From assembly GCA_016786585.1 (NCBI GenBank), contig JAEUUI010000008.1:372001-436000 (forward strand): a stretch of 64,000 bases of DNA, written 5' to 3'. This DNA comes from Cyclobacteriaceae bacterium. Lineage in GTDB: Bacteria; Bacteroidota; Bacteroidia; Cytophagales; Cyclobacteriaceae. This document shows positions 1 through 8,175 of this stretch, one piece after another (position 1 is the first letter of the stretch; each line of letters begins with the position of its first letter). The position numbers were made by a program, and so were the translations under genes. The notes beneath the pieces are model-generated. The model did not search any database, was not told the DNA's origin, and saw nothing but the letters and a program-made list of their open reading frames with translations.

Positions 1-298
1 GGTCGCAGATAAACAAGGATATGATCGCGCCTGCAGCCAGATTCCAGGGACTTGGAAGATGAAGTAATAAAATCAGCACGCCCGTTCCTGCACCGATGAA
101 GTTTGCCTTAATCCGCGTAAGCGCCAGATCAAGTGCGTCTTTTCCTTCGGGCGATAACACCAGGATTACCGAGATTAAACTCCAGGTATAATCTACCCAT
201 GCGTTCAGGAACATGTATATCGGAAAACACAGCAGAACTCCGGCAACACATTTCGCAGCATAAATGGCCAGCGTTTTGTTTCTTGCACTTAACTTCAT
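1..298 (-). CDS. FUSC/aromatic-acid-exporter-like membrane protein, partial
   Basis: Only the first 99 codons are in the window; the gene runs off the left edge. Translation from the ATG at 298 gives a short basic N-terminus (MKLSARNK) followed by several hydrophobic segments. Between the second and third lies a loop reading VLSPEGKDALDLALTRI, then GAGTGVLILLL. The pattern of short helices followed by an 'ILSPEG..A...A..RI.G...G' loop is typical of the N-terminal membrane half of FUSC/ArAE proteins (efflux-type inner-membrane proteins). Function and substrate are inferred from the family only. It is divergent from arfB, with 32 bp between the two starts. Confidence 0.6.
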   Translation of the reverse strand, partial: MKLSARNKTLAIYAAKCVAGVLLCFPIYMFLNAWVDYTWSLISVILVLSPEGKDALDLALTRIKANFIGAGTGVLILLLHLPSPWNLAAGAIISLFICD

Positions 299-330
299 TC
301 AAAGGGATTTGTACCTTCGAAATTACTAAA

Positions 331-744
331 ATGCAATCACGAAAATTAACGTCAGCTATTCTTCTACCCGAACTTGTATTCAGCGCTTCACGCAGCAGCG
401 GTCCGGGAGGTCAGAATGTTAACAAAGTCAACTCGCGCATCACACTGAGATTTTCAATTCGCGAATCGAACATTCTTACAGAAGACGAGAAAGCCATTTT
501 GCTATCAAAGCTTTCGTCACGCCTTACGGATGCCGGAGAGCTAATGGTGCATGCGCAGGACAAACGCTCACAAATCCAAAACAAGGAAGAAGCCATGCAC
601 AAGCTGGATGCAATCCTGGCAAAAGCATTTAAAAAAAAGAAGCCGAGAAAAGCCACAAAGCCTTCCAAAACGGCGGTTCAGAAACGCATCAACAGCAAGA
701 AGAGGAATTCTGAAAAAAAACAGTGGCGTCAGAAGCCCGACTAG
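331..744 (+). CDS. arfB: peptidyl-tRNA hydrolase ArfB (ribosome rescue)
   Basis: A 137-residue protein of the ArfB/YaeJ/ICT1 class, which releases nascent peptides from ribosomes stalled on truncated mRNA. The release-factor GGQ motif is visible in SSGPGGQNVNKVNS (about residues 26-39), followed by a compact domain 1 and a Lys/Arg-rich C-terminal tail (KKKKPRKATKPSKTAVQKR...). In the family that tail enters the empty mRNA channel. Length matches the E. coli protein. The ATG at 331 was chosen because the open frame upstream (to 133) is antisense to the FUSC-like gene and shows no family resemblance. The next gene on the same strand begins 57 bp downstream. Confidence 0.93.
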   Translation: MQSRKLTSAILLPELVFSASRSSGPGGQNVNKVNSRITLRFSIRESNILTEDEKAILLSKLSSRLTDAGELMVHAQDKRSQIQNKEEAMHKLDAILAKAFKKKKPRKATKPSKTAVQKRINSKKRNSEKKQWRQKPD

Positions 745-801
745 GGTGTCCTCGGCACTTACGTTCAGTTTGGTATATTTGTGCCCGATTAGCTTACCGT
801 C

Positions 802-1542
802 ATGAGACTTGGACAATTAGCCCGCAAACTTTCACTCAGGCCTTCGCAACTGGTTGATTTTCTCGCTGCGCATAATATCGAAACCGCAGAAGGTTCCAAC
901 AGCCGGTTAGAAGATGATCATACACGAATGATCATCAATCATTTCGCACCTGAAAGTCTGGAGGAAATTATGAAGCCTGCGGTTGAAACTGAGACGCAAC
1001 CGGAAATTGAGCAACCCGCTGAGTCGTTGCAGTTGGAGCCTGTGGCAGATGCTGAACCCGAATTGAAATCCGAAATTCCCGTAACACTAGATGACGAAAC
1101 TTCTCAGGAACCTCAAGGCGAACCGGAAGTCATCCGCGTTCAGCGTATTGAGTTGTCCGGATTAAAAGTTCTGGGCAAGATTGATCTTCCGGAACCTAAG
1201 AAAAAAGAACCAAAGGCAGACGGTGAGGGTAATGAAGAATTAAGGCAGGAGCGGAGAGGCAAAGCCAAGCATCCGAAGCACGAACGCGATACCCGCAACT
1301 GGCGTAACCCGGTTGAAGTTCAGCGTCAGCGGGAAGCGAGAGAACTGGAAGAGAAACGCAAGGCTGAAATTGAGCGCGAAAAAGAAAAGCGCAAGCAGCA
1401 TTATCAGACAAAGGTAAAGCAGGTAAAGGCAGTTAAGCGCACGAAGACTGACAAGGAAACTGTTATTGCTAAAAAGCCGATTAATACCCGTCCGGCACCG
1501 AAAACATGGATCGGAAAATTCTTCCGTTGGTGGACTACCTGA
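802..1542 (+). CDS. IF2-N-like domain protein with charged linker
   Basis: A 246-residue protein of unknown function. Residues 1-50 (MRLGQLARKLSLRPSQLVDF, then a conserved-looking LEDDHTRMI stretch) resemble the small N-terminal domain of bacterial initiation factor IF-2. Residues about 55-125 are an acidic, Glu/Pro-rich linker and residues 130-225 are strongly basic and probably helical. The C-terminus ends in an aromatic patch, WIGKFFRWWTT. No GTPase domain follows, so it is not IF-2 itself. A nucleic-acid or ribosome-associated role is possible but is inference. It lies between arfB and tspO on the same strand. Confidence 0.75.
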   Translation: MRLGQLARKLSLRPSQLVDFLAAHNIETAEGSNSRLEDDHTRMIINHFAPESLEEIMKPAVETETQPEIEQPAESLQLEPVADAEPELKSEIPVTLDDETSQEPQGEPEVIRVQRIELSGLKVLGKIDLPEPKKKEPKADGEGNEELRQERRGKAKHPKHERDTRNWRNPVEVQRQREARELEEKRKAEIEREKEKRKQHYQTKVKQVKAVKRTKTDKETVIAKKPINTRPAPKTWIGKFFRWWTT

Positions 1543-1612
1543 CGCGTTAAACAAATCGTGCGGACCTTTGTTAAACGACTGGCAGGCACGGACTTTGTGT
1601 CGGCATAATTCT

Positions 1613-2089
1613 ATGACAAAGAGTAATATTCTAAAGTTGGCTATTTCCCTTGCGGTACCTCTTGGTGTGGGTTTCGCAGGTAGTATTTACACCCGCGATT
1701 CTATTCAGGACGGCTGGTATAGCTCATTAAATCAACCTTCCTTTAATCCACCCAACTGGGTGTTCGGCCCTGTGTGGACGGTACTTTACATTCTCATGGG
1801 CATCTCACTATACATGGTGTGGAAACAGGTTCCCGGCAGGAAGCGGGAGAATGCACTGGGAATTTTCGCGCTCCAACTACTGCTTAATTTTTTATGGAGC
1901 TTATTCTTTTTTTACTTCAAAGACATTGAGATCGCACTGATAGACATCGTTGCACTTTGGTTTACGATTGTTTTAATGATCGGCATGTTTCACCGCGTTA
2001 ACCCGCTCGCTGCCAAGCTTAATATTCCTTATTTGTTGTGGGTAACGTTTGCTGCGACACTCAATACTGCGTATTACGTACTAAACTAG
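1613..2089 (+). CDS. TspO/MBR family protein
   Basis: A 158-residue membrane protein of the TspO/peripheral benzodiazepine receptor family, which binds tetrapyrroles and is linked to porphyrin and stress physiology. Five hydrophobic helices are visible. The family signature is clear: PPNWVFGPVWTVLYILMGIS in the second helix, LLLNFLWSLFFF in the third, and Trp/Tyr-rich loops. The ATG at 1613 starts just before the first membrane helix (MTKSNILKLAISLAVPLGVG); the open frame upstream has no similarity and overlaps the preceding gene. Its stop codon overlaps the convergent OmpA-type gene by 4 bp. Confidence 0.93.
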   Translation: MTKSNILKLAISLAVPLGVGFAGSIYTRDSIQDGWYSSLNQPSFNPPNWVFGPVWTVLYILMGISLYMVWKQVPGRKRENALGIFALQLLLNFLWSLFFFYFKDIEIALIDIVALWFTIVLMIGMFHRVNPLAAKLNIPYLLWVTFAATLNTAYYVLN

Positions 2090-3285
2090 TCTTCCAGAAT
2101 TTCTATTTCAATTCTGTCATTCAATTTCGCACCCGGACTTGTTTCCGCAACAAGCATATTTGAACCGCCCCAGGCAAATGTTTCCATGCGGTTGGCAGCG
2201 ATGCCATGCTCGGTGAGGTAATCCAGCACTGCTTGTGCGCGCAGCTTTGAAAGCTCTTTTGTTGTACCGTTCTTTTGTTTGGATCCTTTGATATCGAAGT
2301 AGCTCTTTACTTTACCGAGCACAATCATCTTCGTTTTTCCGTTTCCATTGGCATGTCCGTGAATGCGGATTTTATAATTCGGATTCGAGGACATCATGTT
2401 CACCAGTTCATCCAGCTCTTCCTGCGACCTGGGTAGCATGATCACGGCGTCTTTATAAAACGATACATCGTACATGACGGACACATCACCTTTCTTCAAT
2501 CTTTCCAGTTTAAATGGAATAGTCCATATACCATTTTCATCCTGTACGGCACCGGTTGTAATTCCCGGATTGGCATAATCCACCAGTTGCGTTACTTCTT
2601 TGTATCCAAAAATCCCACACACAATTGTCATTGGTTCATCGCGGGTGGATGACGAAGGGCGTGGCACATCGCTGTATTCGTTGCTGCTGTATGATGCGAT
2701 ATCGCGGCCCTGCTTTAAATCAACATGATGAACCTTTCCGGCGAACGGTTCGCCCGAGGGCCCTACGATGGAGAACTTCATGAATTTTCCTTTTGCTTTG
2801 CGCGCGACAGGCTCGTTGGCGACTTTAACTTCGGGTTCTTTTTCCGGGGTAATTGGCACAGCAGGTGTAACCGTGGTGTTGATGGCAGAATCGGTTGCTG
2901 GTTGTGGAATTTCGGGTTCGGTTTTTTTCGTTTCCTCAACCGGTTGACTGATGGTCACGGCAGGTGTTGCGATCGTATTGCCGAGTGATCCGGTGAATAC
3001 CCAACAATCCCTGAACATTTCTTCCTTCCGGAGAATCAGTGCCTGATCGACTGCTTCCTTTTTCGCATCGCTTTTAATGACGTATACATAAAAGAGATTT
3101 CTTGCCGGATTCAGTTCGTAAGTAGCCTGGAAGAATCGGCTCCGCGCAAAACCGCTGAATTTTTTGGCATTGCTCTCTTTCGCAAATGCACCGATAACAA
3201 CGTAATAGTGAGTGGCTTGTGTGTAAGCGGCTGTTGTGCAGCAAAGCAGGCTTGCCAACAGAACCAGGCGGAGTGAGGCGGTCAT
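2086..3285 (-). CDS. SPOR-like / OmpA C-terminal domain envelope protein
   Basis: A 399-residue exported protein. Residues 1-23 form a signal peptide ending near TTAAYTQA. Residues 25-95 look like a SPOR-type peptidoglycan-binding module (YYVVIGAFAKESNAKKF...YVYV...WVFTG). A Pro/Thr/Glu-rich linker covers about 100-150, followed by a beta-rich middle part. Residues about 280-399 are an OmpA C-terminal domain with the motifs KIRIHGHANGNG, LSKLRAQAVLDYL and NDRIEIEI. The protein probably tethers the outer membrane to peptidoglycan. It is convergent with tspO and separated from the glycosyltransferase gene upstream by 83 bp. Confidence 0.85.
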   Translation of the reverse strand: MTASLRLVLLASLLCCTTAAYTQATHYYVVIGAFAKESNAKKFSGFARSRFFQATYELNPARNLFYVYVIKSDAKKEAVDQALILRKEEMFRDCWVFTGSLGNTIATPAVTISQPVEETKKTEPEIPQPATDSAINTTVTPAVPITPEKEPEVKVANEPVARKAKGKFMKFSIVGPSGEPFAGKVHHVDLKQGRDIASYSSNEYSDVPRPSSSTRDEPMTIVCGIFGYKEVTQLVDYANPGITTGAVQDENGIWTIPFKLERLKKGDVSVMYDVSFYKDAVIMLPRSQEELDELVNMMSSNPNYKIRIHGHANGNGKTKMIVLGKVKSYFDIKGSKQKNGTTKELSKLRAQAVLDYLTEHGIAANRMETFAWGGSNMLVAETSPGAKLNDRIEIEILED

Positions 3286-3368
3286 AACGTGGGGATTGAT
3301 AAAGTCAAGTTAGCGAATATGCTGAATGAATTCCAATCCATCCGGTGCGGTAACCCCGAAACGAGGGA

Positions 3369-4487
3369 TTATGACCGACCGAGTGTCACCTCCATGCGTT
3401 TGGTGCGGCTTGATTGTGCCCGTTCGATCAGATCTTTATACAGGCTAATGAGCTGTTTACGGATGGTTTCTTTTTCGAACTGGGTGAGTAGTTGCCGTGA
3501 TGCCTGTACACATTGCTCGTAGAAGGATTTATCGGATTGCAATCGCGCGATCCAGGCAGCAAAATCGTCATATGTGTTGCCCTTGAAATATTCGTTGCGA
3601 TAGAGCATCCTGTATTCACGAAGATCACGATACATGACCGGCATCCCTGAGGCTGCTGCTTCGATGGGCGCCAGCGGTGAATTCTCCTGGTAGGATAAGA
3701 ATACAAATGCATCGGCTGCTGCGTACAGTGCAGGCATTTCATCCAGCGAGAACAAGCCTGCAAACATTACATTGTCGGGCGCTTCTTCAATTTTCTTATT
3801 CAGTCGATTCACGCCTTCGGTTATGGCTCCGAAAGGGCGACCACCAATCCAGCGAAATTGAATATGCGGGAGCTTACGCGCGATGTCAACAAAATCTTCG
3901 GGTCCTTTGCGGGACTGAAGCTGACCTACATCCATCACGCAGAATTCACCCTCTTTCAGGTTCAGAATTTCGCGACCTTTTTTACGCAACGCTTCGGTAC
4001 GTTTCCATTTATCGAGTTGTACCGGGTTTGCCATCCTAACAATGCGGGTGGTTACACCTAAGTCACGAATAGCTTCCTCAACCATCGGACTTATCGCAAT
4101 CAACACATCCGCAAATGAGTATACCTGCTTAAAGTACCAACGCACAAACGGCATTAACTGTTTTGCAAAGGGGAGGGATCCTTTTATAGAATCCGGGATG
4201 ACATGGACTGTTAATATTTTACGCCTCGGATAAAACAATCCTTTTAGGAAAAAATACGGGCCATATGTGTGACTGTGCATCACATCGCCATGGCCACGAC
4301 TGTTGATTATGACTTCAACGTCTGTTTGTTCCTGAAGCAGTTCAGCGCATTCTACAAACGCGGTATTAACACCTTCCCCGCGCATGTTGAGAATGGCAGT
4401 TTCAGAGCATACATTGATTTTTAACGGATTGTAAGACTCGGTTGACGTAGCGTAGAGCTGCATGTTGTCGGATTGTGGTGTTGTCAT
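3369..4487 (-). CDS. glycosyltransferase family 4 (GT-B)
   Basis: A 372-residue cytoplasmic GT-B glycosyltransferase. The N-terminal half binds acceptor; the C-terminal half carries the nucleotide-sugar site with the GT4 EX7E motif in ENSPLAPIEAAASGMPV. A further segment, FAGLFSLDEMPALYAAADAF, matches the family's conserved region before that motif. SRGHGDVMHSHTYGP near residue 65 is the usual substrate-cleft loop. It is not embedded in a polysaccharide cluster, so the acceptor (lipid glycan or capsule) cannot be deduced. The start ATG at 4487 gives the usual family length. Confidence 0.85.
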   Translation of the reverse strand: MTTPQSDNMQLYATSTESYNPLKINVCSETAILNMRGEGVNTAFVECAELLQEQTDVEVIINSRGHGDVMHSHTYGPYFFLKGLFYPRRKILTVHVIPDSIKGSLPFAKQLMPFVRWYFKQVYSFADVLIAISPMVEEAIRDLGVTTRIVRMANPVQLDKWKRTEALRKKGREILNLKEGEFCVMDVGQLQSRKGPEDFVDIARKLPHIQFRWIGGRPFGAITEGVNRLNKKIEEAPDNVMFAGLFSLDEMPALYAAADAFVFLSYQENSPLAPIEAAASGMPVMYRDLREYRMLYRNEYFKGNTYDDFAAWIARLQSDKSFYEQCVQASRQLLTQFEKETIRKQLISLYKDLIERAQSSRTKRMEVTLGRS

Positions 4488-4721
4488 GCAAAGCTATCGT
4501 GCAAAAATCCTGCGCGTGTTACTGATTTGTGATGATATAAGACGATCGTATTAAATCGACTATCGGTTAAAGGGAAAAGGCAATATTCCGGTAATAATTT
4601 TCTTATCTGACGTTAATTTCTTTTCCAAAGAAGTTACCCAGACTTCGATCTGCACAGAAATGCCAGTTAGTGAGCAAGATTCTCCCCACGATCTCACACA
4701 AATTTTTGCTCATGGTTGTTT

Positions 4722-4841
4722 TTAGCTGCAGTATCCGAGCGCCATCCAGATCAGGAAAAACACCAGGATTGTTCCGAGGCAACCGCCACCCCATTTATAC
4801 GCGCCATAACCGGCTAAAAGACCTCTGAATAAATTGTTCAT
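4722..4841 (-). CDS. 39-residue membrane microprotein
   Basis: A small gene found by reading the minus strand: ATG at 4841, stop TAA at 4722-4724. The protein starts MNNLFRGLLAGYGAYKWGGG, then a hydrophobic segment (TILVFFLIWMALGY) forms one membrane helix, and it ends in CS. The start codon overlaps the stop codon of the SemiSWEET gene (ATGA), which indicates translational coupling and supports it being real. Similar glycine-rich one-helix peptides are common in this phylum, but I know no function. A role next to the transporter is only a guess. Confidence 0.65.
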   Translation of the reverse strand: MNNLFRGLLAGYGAYKWGGGCLGTILVFFLIWMALGYCS

Positions 4842-5104
4842 GCGTGCTTACGTTTAAAATAAATTGTGAGAACTCCACTTATAAAATTGATGATCAGAGC
4901 AAAAATGTTTGCAATGATGATGATCCAGTCTGTTTTCATAAAACCATACCAAACCCAAAGCGCCAGCCCGGTGAACAGCACCGCCAGCATGGCAATGGAG
5001 ATGTCATTGGCCTTCTTCTCGCGAATGATTTTGATAAGCTGCGGCAGCAGCGCGGTTGATGTGAAAACACTCGCTGCAATGCCTATAATCGCTTCGAAGC
5101 CCAT
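4838..5104 (-). CDS. SemiSWEET sugar transporter
   Basis: An 88-residue inner-membrane protein with three transmembrane helices, the length of a bacterial SemiSWEET, which dimerises to make a sugar channel or uniporter. The PQ-loop signature is in the first helix (TALLPQLIKIIREKKANDIS), followed by LALWVWYGF in the second helix and a third helix with IIIANIFALIINF. Its start lies inside the 3' end of the CinA-type gene (22-bp overlap), and its stop overlaps the start of the 39-residue microprotein, so it sits in the middle of the ku-ligD-led transcript. Confidence 0.9.
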   Translation of the reverse strand: MGFEAIIGIAASVFTSTALLPQLIKIIREKKANDISIAMLAVLFTGLALWVWYGFMKTDWIIIIANIFALIINFISGVLTIYFKRKHA

Positions 5105-5577
5105 ACGGTTTTACTAAATTCCTTCAACACTGTTTCAGCATAATACTCCTGGGCTTCCCGGATTTCGAGCCGCGGTGCCTTGAGTTTCCGGCTAACTGTT
5201 TTCTGTCCGCGGTGTGCAAACGCACAGTAGGCATGCAATTCGTTTATATCTAATTCAGGAACGTGCGCTGCGTAACCGGTTATTCCAATGCCCCAATCGC
5301 TGCTGAACAATTCACAGACCTGTTCGGCCATTTCAACCGCAACCTGTTCAGAAACACAATTGCATAACTCTCCATGGATCGGGTTGATTTTCAGGTGACG
5401 TGCTTTCTGACCGAGATTATATGCGGTAATGCCGCCCTGGAAAAAACTGGTAGCATCTTCTGCAAGAGAGAATGCAGCTTGCAAATTGCCCGATGTTACG
5501 CTTTCCGCAACTGCGAGTGTCTCATGGCGCGCAAGCATGTATTTTTTTATACGTTCCAGCGGACGTTCAACATTCAT
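5083..5577 (-). CDS. CinA C-terminal domain / PncC-type nicotinamide-nucleotide amidase
   Basis: A 164-residue stand-alone CinA C-terminal domain. In the family these deamidate nicotinamide mononucleotide in pyridine-nucleotide salvage. The motif AESVTSGNLQAAFS (about 24-37) corresponds to the usual AES-T-G block, and FFQGGITAYN and GIGITGYAAH to the next two conserved blocks. The second position reads VTSG where most members have CTGG, so activity is likely but not certain. It lies 6 bp downstream of ligD and overlaps the SemiSWEET gene. NMN is a by-product of NAD-dependent ligation, but LigD is ATP-dependent, so a direct biochemical link is not implied. Confidence 0.85.
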   Translation of the reverse strand: MNVERPLERIKKYMLARHETLAVAESVTSGNLQAAFSLAEDATSFFQGGITAYNLGQKARHLKINPIHGELCNCVSEQVAVEMAEQVCELFSSDWGIGITGYAAHVPELDINELHAYCAFAHRGQKTVSRKLKAPRLEIREAQEYYAETVLKEFSKTVWASKRL

Positions 5578-5583
5578 AGTTCC

Positions 5584-8175
5584 TTACGATTCAAGCCGAT
5601 CGATGCATTTGCGCAGATCGTTTTTATCCGTAAGGACGTTGGCAAAAAGGTCGCCAACTTTATCGAGCCGTTTGTGAATAGTTTTGATGGTGAAATCAAG
5701 CGGGCTTAATCCCCGTTTTACTTCGCTCCACTTCAGGGGCGTGGACACGCTTGCACCCGGAACGGGGCGGATACTGTATACAGACGACAGCGTTTGCCCG
5801 CGTCTGTTTTGCAAAAAATCGATATAGATGCGGCCTTTCCGCTGATTTAACGGTCGCTCAACTGTTGTAAAATCAGACAGTTGTTCCTGCGCGAGATTCG
5901 CAATGATCTCCGAAAACGGGCGTGCCTGATCGTAGGTATAACGCCCCTGTAACGGAATGTAAATGTGCATGCCGGTTGCTCCGGATGTTTTGCAATAGCA
6001 TGTACAGCCGGCTTTGTCAAGTATTTCTTTGATAACCAGTGCAACATCGACCACCTGGTTAAATGTATTTTTTTCTGATGGATCGATATCCATAATTAGG
6101 TAATCCGGGTTGTCGGGCTTTTGCACACGCGAGTTCCATGGATTTATTTCAATGCAGCCAAGGTTATTCAGATAAAGCAATGTTGCCTTGTTATTGCACA
6201 GGATATAGTCGATCGTTTTGTTTCCGCTTTCGGAATAAATTTCCACGCTCTTTACCCAATGTGGTGCCTTGTCGCCTGCATCTTTGTGGTAGAAGCCTTT
6301 ATCTTCAATGCCCTGTGGATTGCGCTTTAATGATTGAGGCCGATCAATCAAATAGGGGAGAAGGTAATCGGAAACTTTATTATAGTAGGCAATCACATCG
6401 CCCTTGGTGTATTTTTCTTCTGGCCAGAAGATTTTATTCTGATTGGTAAGTTTGAGTTGGTGTCCGTCAACCGTAACAATCCGTTCGTTCTCTTTGCTGG
6501 TACCGATATCGTTCGATTTTGAGCCTGACTTCTTAGCGGTTGTTTTTTTAACGGCCGTTTTGACAACCGTTTTTTTAGATGATGTTTTTTTAGCAGCTGT
6601 TTTGGCTTTTGTTTTCACGGATTCATCGACATGGTCTACCTCTTCCGGTTCCTTATCAATTCTCAGGCCCATAAATACGGGATGGCGCATAATGCCATCA
6701 TCTGTCAGTTCGCTGAATTTCACATTGCAAACCAGTTCAGGTTCAACCCACGTCACCGCAGCGTTTACCGGTACCTTCTCATCAAACGGTGATTCATCCA
6801 TTACCAGGGGCTGAAGTTTCGTGTAAAGCTCTTTCAGCATTTTGTCGGTAAAGCCCGTACCGCTGTGACCGATGTAGCGAAGTTTCTTTTTGTCGTATAC
6901 CCCCAATATAAGAGCGCCAAAGTACTTTCGGCTTTCACGCGGAGCCGTGTAGCCCGCGATAATCGCTTCCTGTGTGTTAACGAGTTTGATCTTCAGCCAC
7001 GATCGTGTTCTGCGCCCTTCATCATACGTACTGTCGGCGCGCTTTGCCATCATGCCTTCCAGACCTTCGATCTTGATAATCTCGCTGAAAAACTTTTCAC
7101 CCTGTTCTTCGAGATGGTCGGAGTACAAGATTACGTTACTCTTGGGAATCGCTTTTTGTGCATACTTTTTTCGTTCCAGCAGTGGGAGGTCGGTAATGTC
7201 CTTGCCATCATACGAAAGGCAATCAAACACATAGTATAAGATCGGCAGGCCGCGATTATCATCAAATTGCTGAAGCTTCTGAAAACTGGGCTTACCTTCC
7301 TCATTCAGCACCACAATCTCACCATCGAGCACACAGTCTTTTTTAATCTTTGTTAGCTCATCGGCAACTTCCGGATACAGTTCGTTGAAGGTTAGTCCAT
7401 TGCGCGAGTAAAACTTGATATTCTTTCCTTTCTTTTCGGTGATTGCCCGATAGCCATCCCACTTGATTTCGAATACCCAGTCTTTATCATTGAAGGGCAC
7501 CTCGCTCGGTGTAGCCAGCATCGGCTTGATGTAGTGTGTGAGCTTATGCGATTTACCGCGGACACTGCGTGCAGCTGCAGCGTTCTTCTGGCGTGAGTTC
7601 GGACGGTTCGATTGCCATGTTTTGTCAGTATTATGTGATTTGATAGGAGCAACCTCTTCGCTGTCGTATTCATCTACCGCATATTTATCCCGATGTTTGA
7701 TCAACAACCAGTTCTTTTCATCGCGCAGACGAACTAATGCGAACGATCCTTTCAAATGCGTTCCGTTCATCACGAACTTCAGCTGACCTTTCTCGAGCAT
7801 CTTGCGGAGCTCAGCTTTTTCATTCTTGGTTTTGGCGTGGTCGGGATCAACAGTGTATGTTCCTTCATCCCAAATGTCAACTGTTCCGGCACCGTAATTT
7901 CCTTTCGGGATTACTCCATGGAACTTGTTGTATTCCATCGGATGATCCTCCACCGCTACGGCTAGTCGCTTGTCATGTGGATTTAGGGAAGGACCTTTCG
8001 GAACGGCCCAGCTTTTCATAACGCCATCGAGTTCCAGGCGAAGGTCATAATGCAGACGCGATGCATCATGCCGCTGAATTACGAAGCGAAGTTTGTTGCT
8101 GGACGCCTTAACTTTACCCTCAGGCTCGGGTGTATTCTTGAAATTCCGCTTTTTGTTGTAAAGCTTTAATCCCAT
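5584..8175 (-). CDS. ligD: ATP-dependent DNA ligase D (NHEJ)
   Basis: An 863-residue multidomain end-joining enzyme, in the order phosphoesterase, ligase, polymerase. Residues about 25-160 are the 3'-phosphoesterase (RHDASRLHYDLRLELDG, WAVPKGPS). The ligase spans about 215-515, with catalytic Lys238 in FEIKWDGYRA. A Lys/Thr/Ala-rich linker runs about 520-565. The archaeal-type primase/polymerase spans about 575-860, with the acidic pair in MDIDPSEKN and a third Asp in IYIDFLQNRRGQT. The gene begins directly after the ku stop codon (TAAATG), so the two are co-translated, and it partners Ku in repairing double-strand breaks. Confidence 0.97.
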   Translation of the reverse strand: MGLKLYNKKRNFKNTPEPEGKVKASSNKLRFVIQRHDASRLHYDLRLELDGVMKSWAVPKGPSLNPHDKRLAVAVEDHPMEYNKFHGVIPKGNYGAGTVDIWDEGTYTVDPDHAKTKNEKAELRKMLEKGQLKFVMNGTHLKGSFALVRLRDEKNWLLIKHRDKYAVDEYDSEEVAPIKSHNTDKTWQSNRPNSRQKNAAAARSVRGKSHKLTHYIKPMLATPSEVPFNDKDWVFEIKWDGYRAITEKKGKNIKFYSRNGLTFNELYPEVADELTKIKKDCVLDGEIVVLNEEGKPSFQKLQQFDDNRGLPILYYVFDCLSYDGKDITDLPLLERKKYAQKAIPKSNVILYSDHLEEQGEKFFSEIIKIEGLEGMMAKRADSTYDEGRRTRSWLKIKLVNTQEAIIAGYTAPRESRKYFGALILGVYDKKKLRYIGHSGTGFTDKMLKELYTKLQPLVMDESPFDEKVPVNAAVTWVEPELVCNVKFSELTDDGIMRHPVFMGLRIDKEPEEVDHVDESVKTKAKTAAKKTSSKKTVVKTAVKKTTAKKSGSKSNDIGTSKENERIVTVDGHQLKLTNQNKIFWPEEKYTKGDVIAYYNKVSDYLLPYLIDRPQSLKRNPQGIEDKGFYHKDAGDKAPHWVKSVEIYSESGNKTIDYILCNNKATLLYLNNLGCIEINPWNSRVQKPDNPDYLIMDIDPSEKNTFNQVVDVALVIKEILDKAGCTCYCKTSGATGMHIYIPLQGRYTYDQARPFSEIIANLAQEQLSDFTTVERPLNQRKGRIYIDFLQNRRGQTLSSVYSIRPVPGASVSTPLKWSEVKRGLSPLDFTIKTIHKRLDKVGDLFANVLTDKNDLRKCIDRLES

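Noticed and set aside
133-330. N-terminal extension of arfB
   Set aside because: Antisense to the FUSC-like gene and unlike the family; ATG 331 gives normal length and start.
4603-4794. 63-residue minus-strand frame
   Set aside because: Overlaps the 39-residue coupled gene in another frame and has no family, signal or context support.
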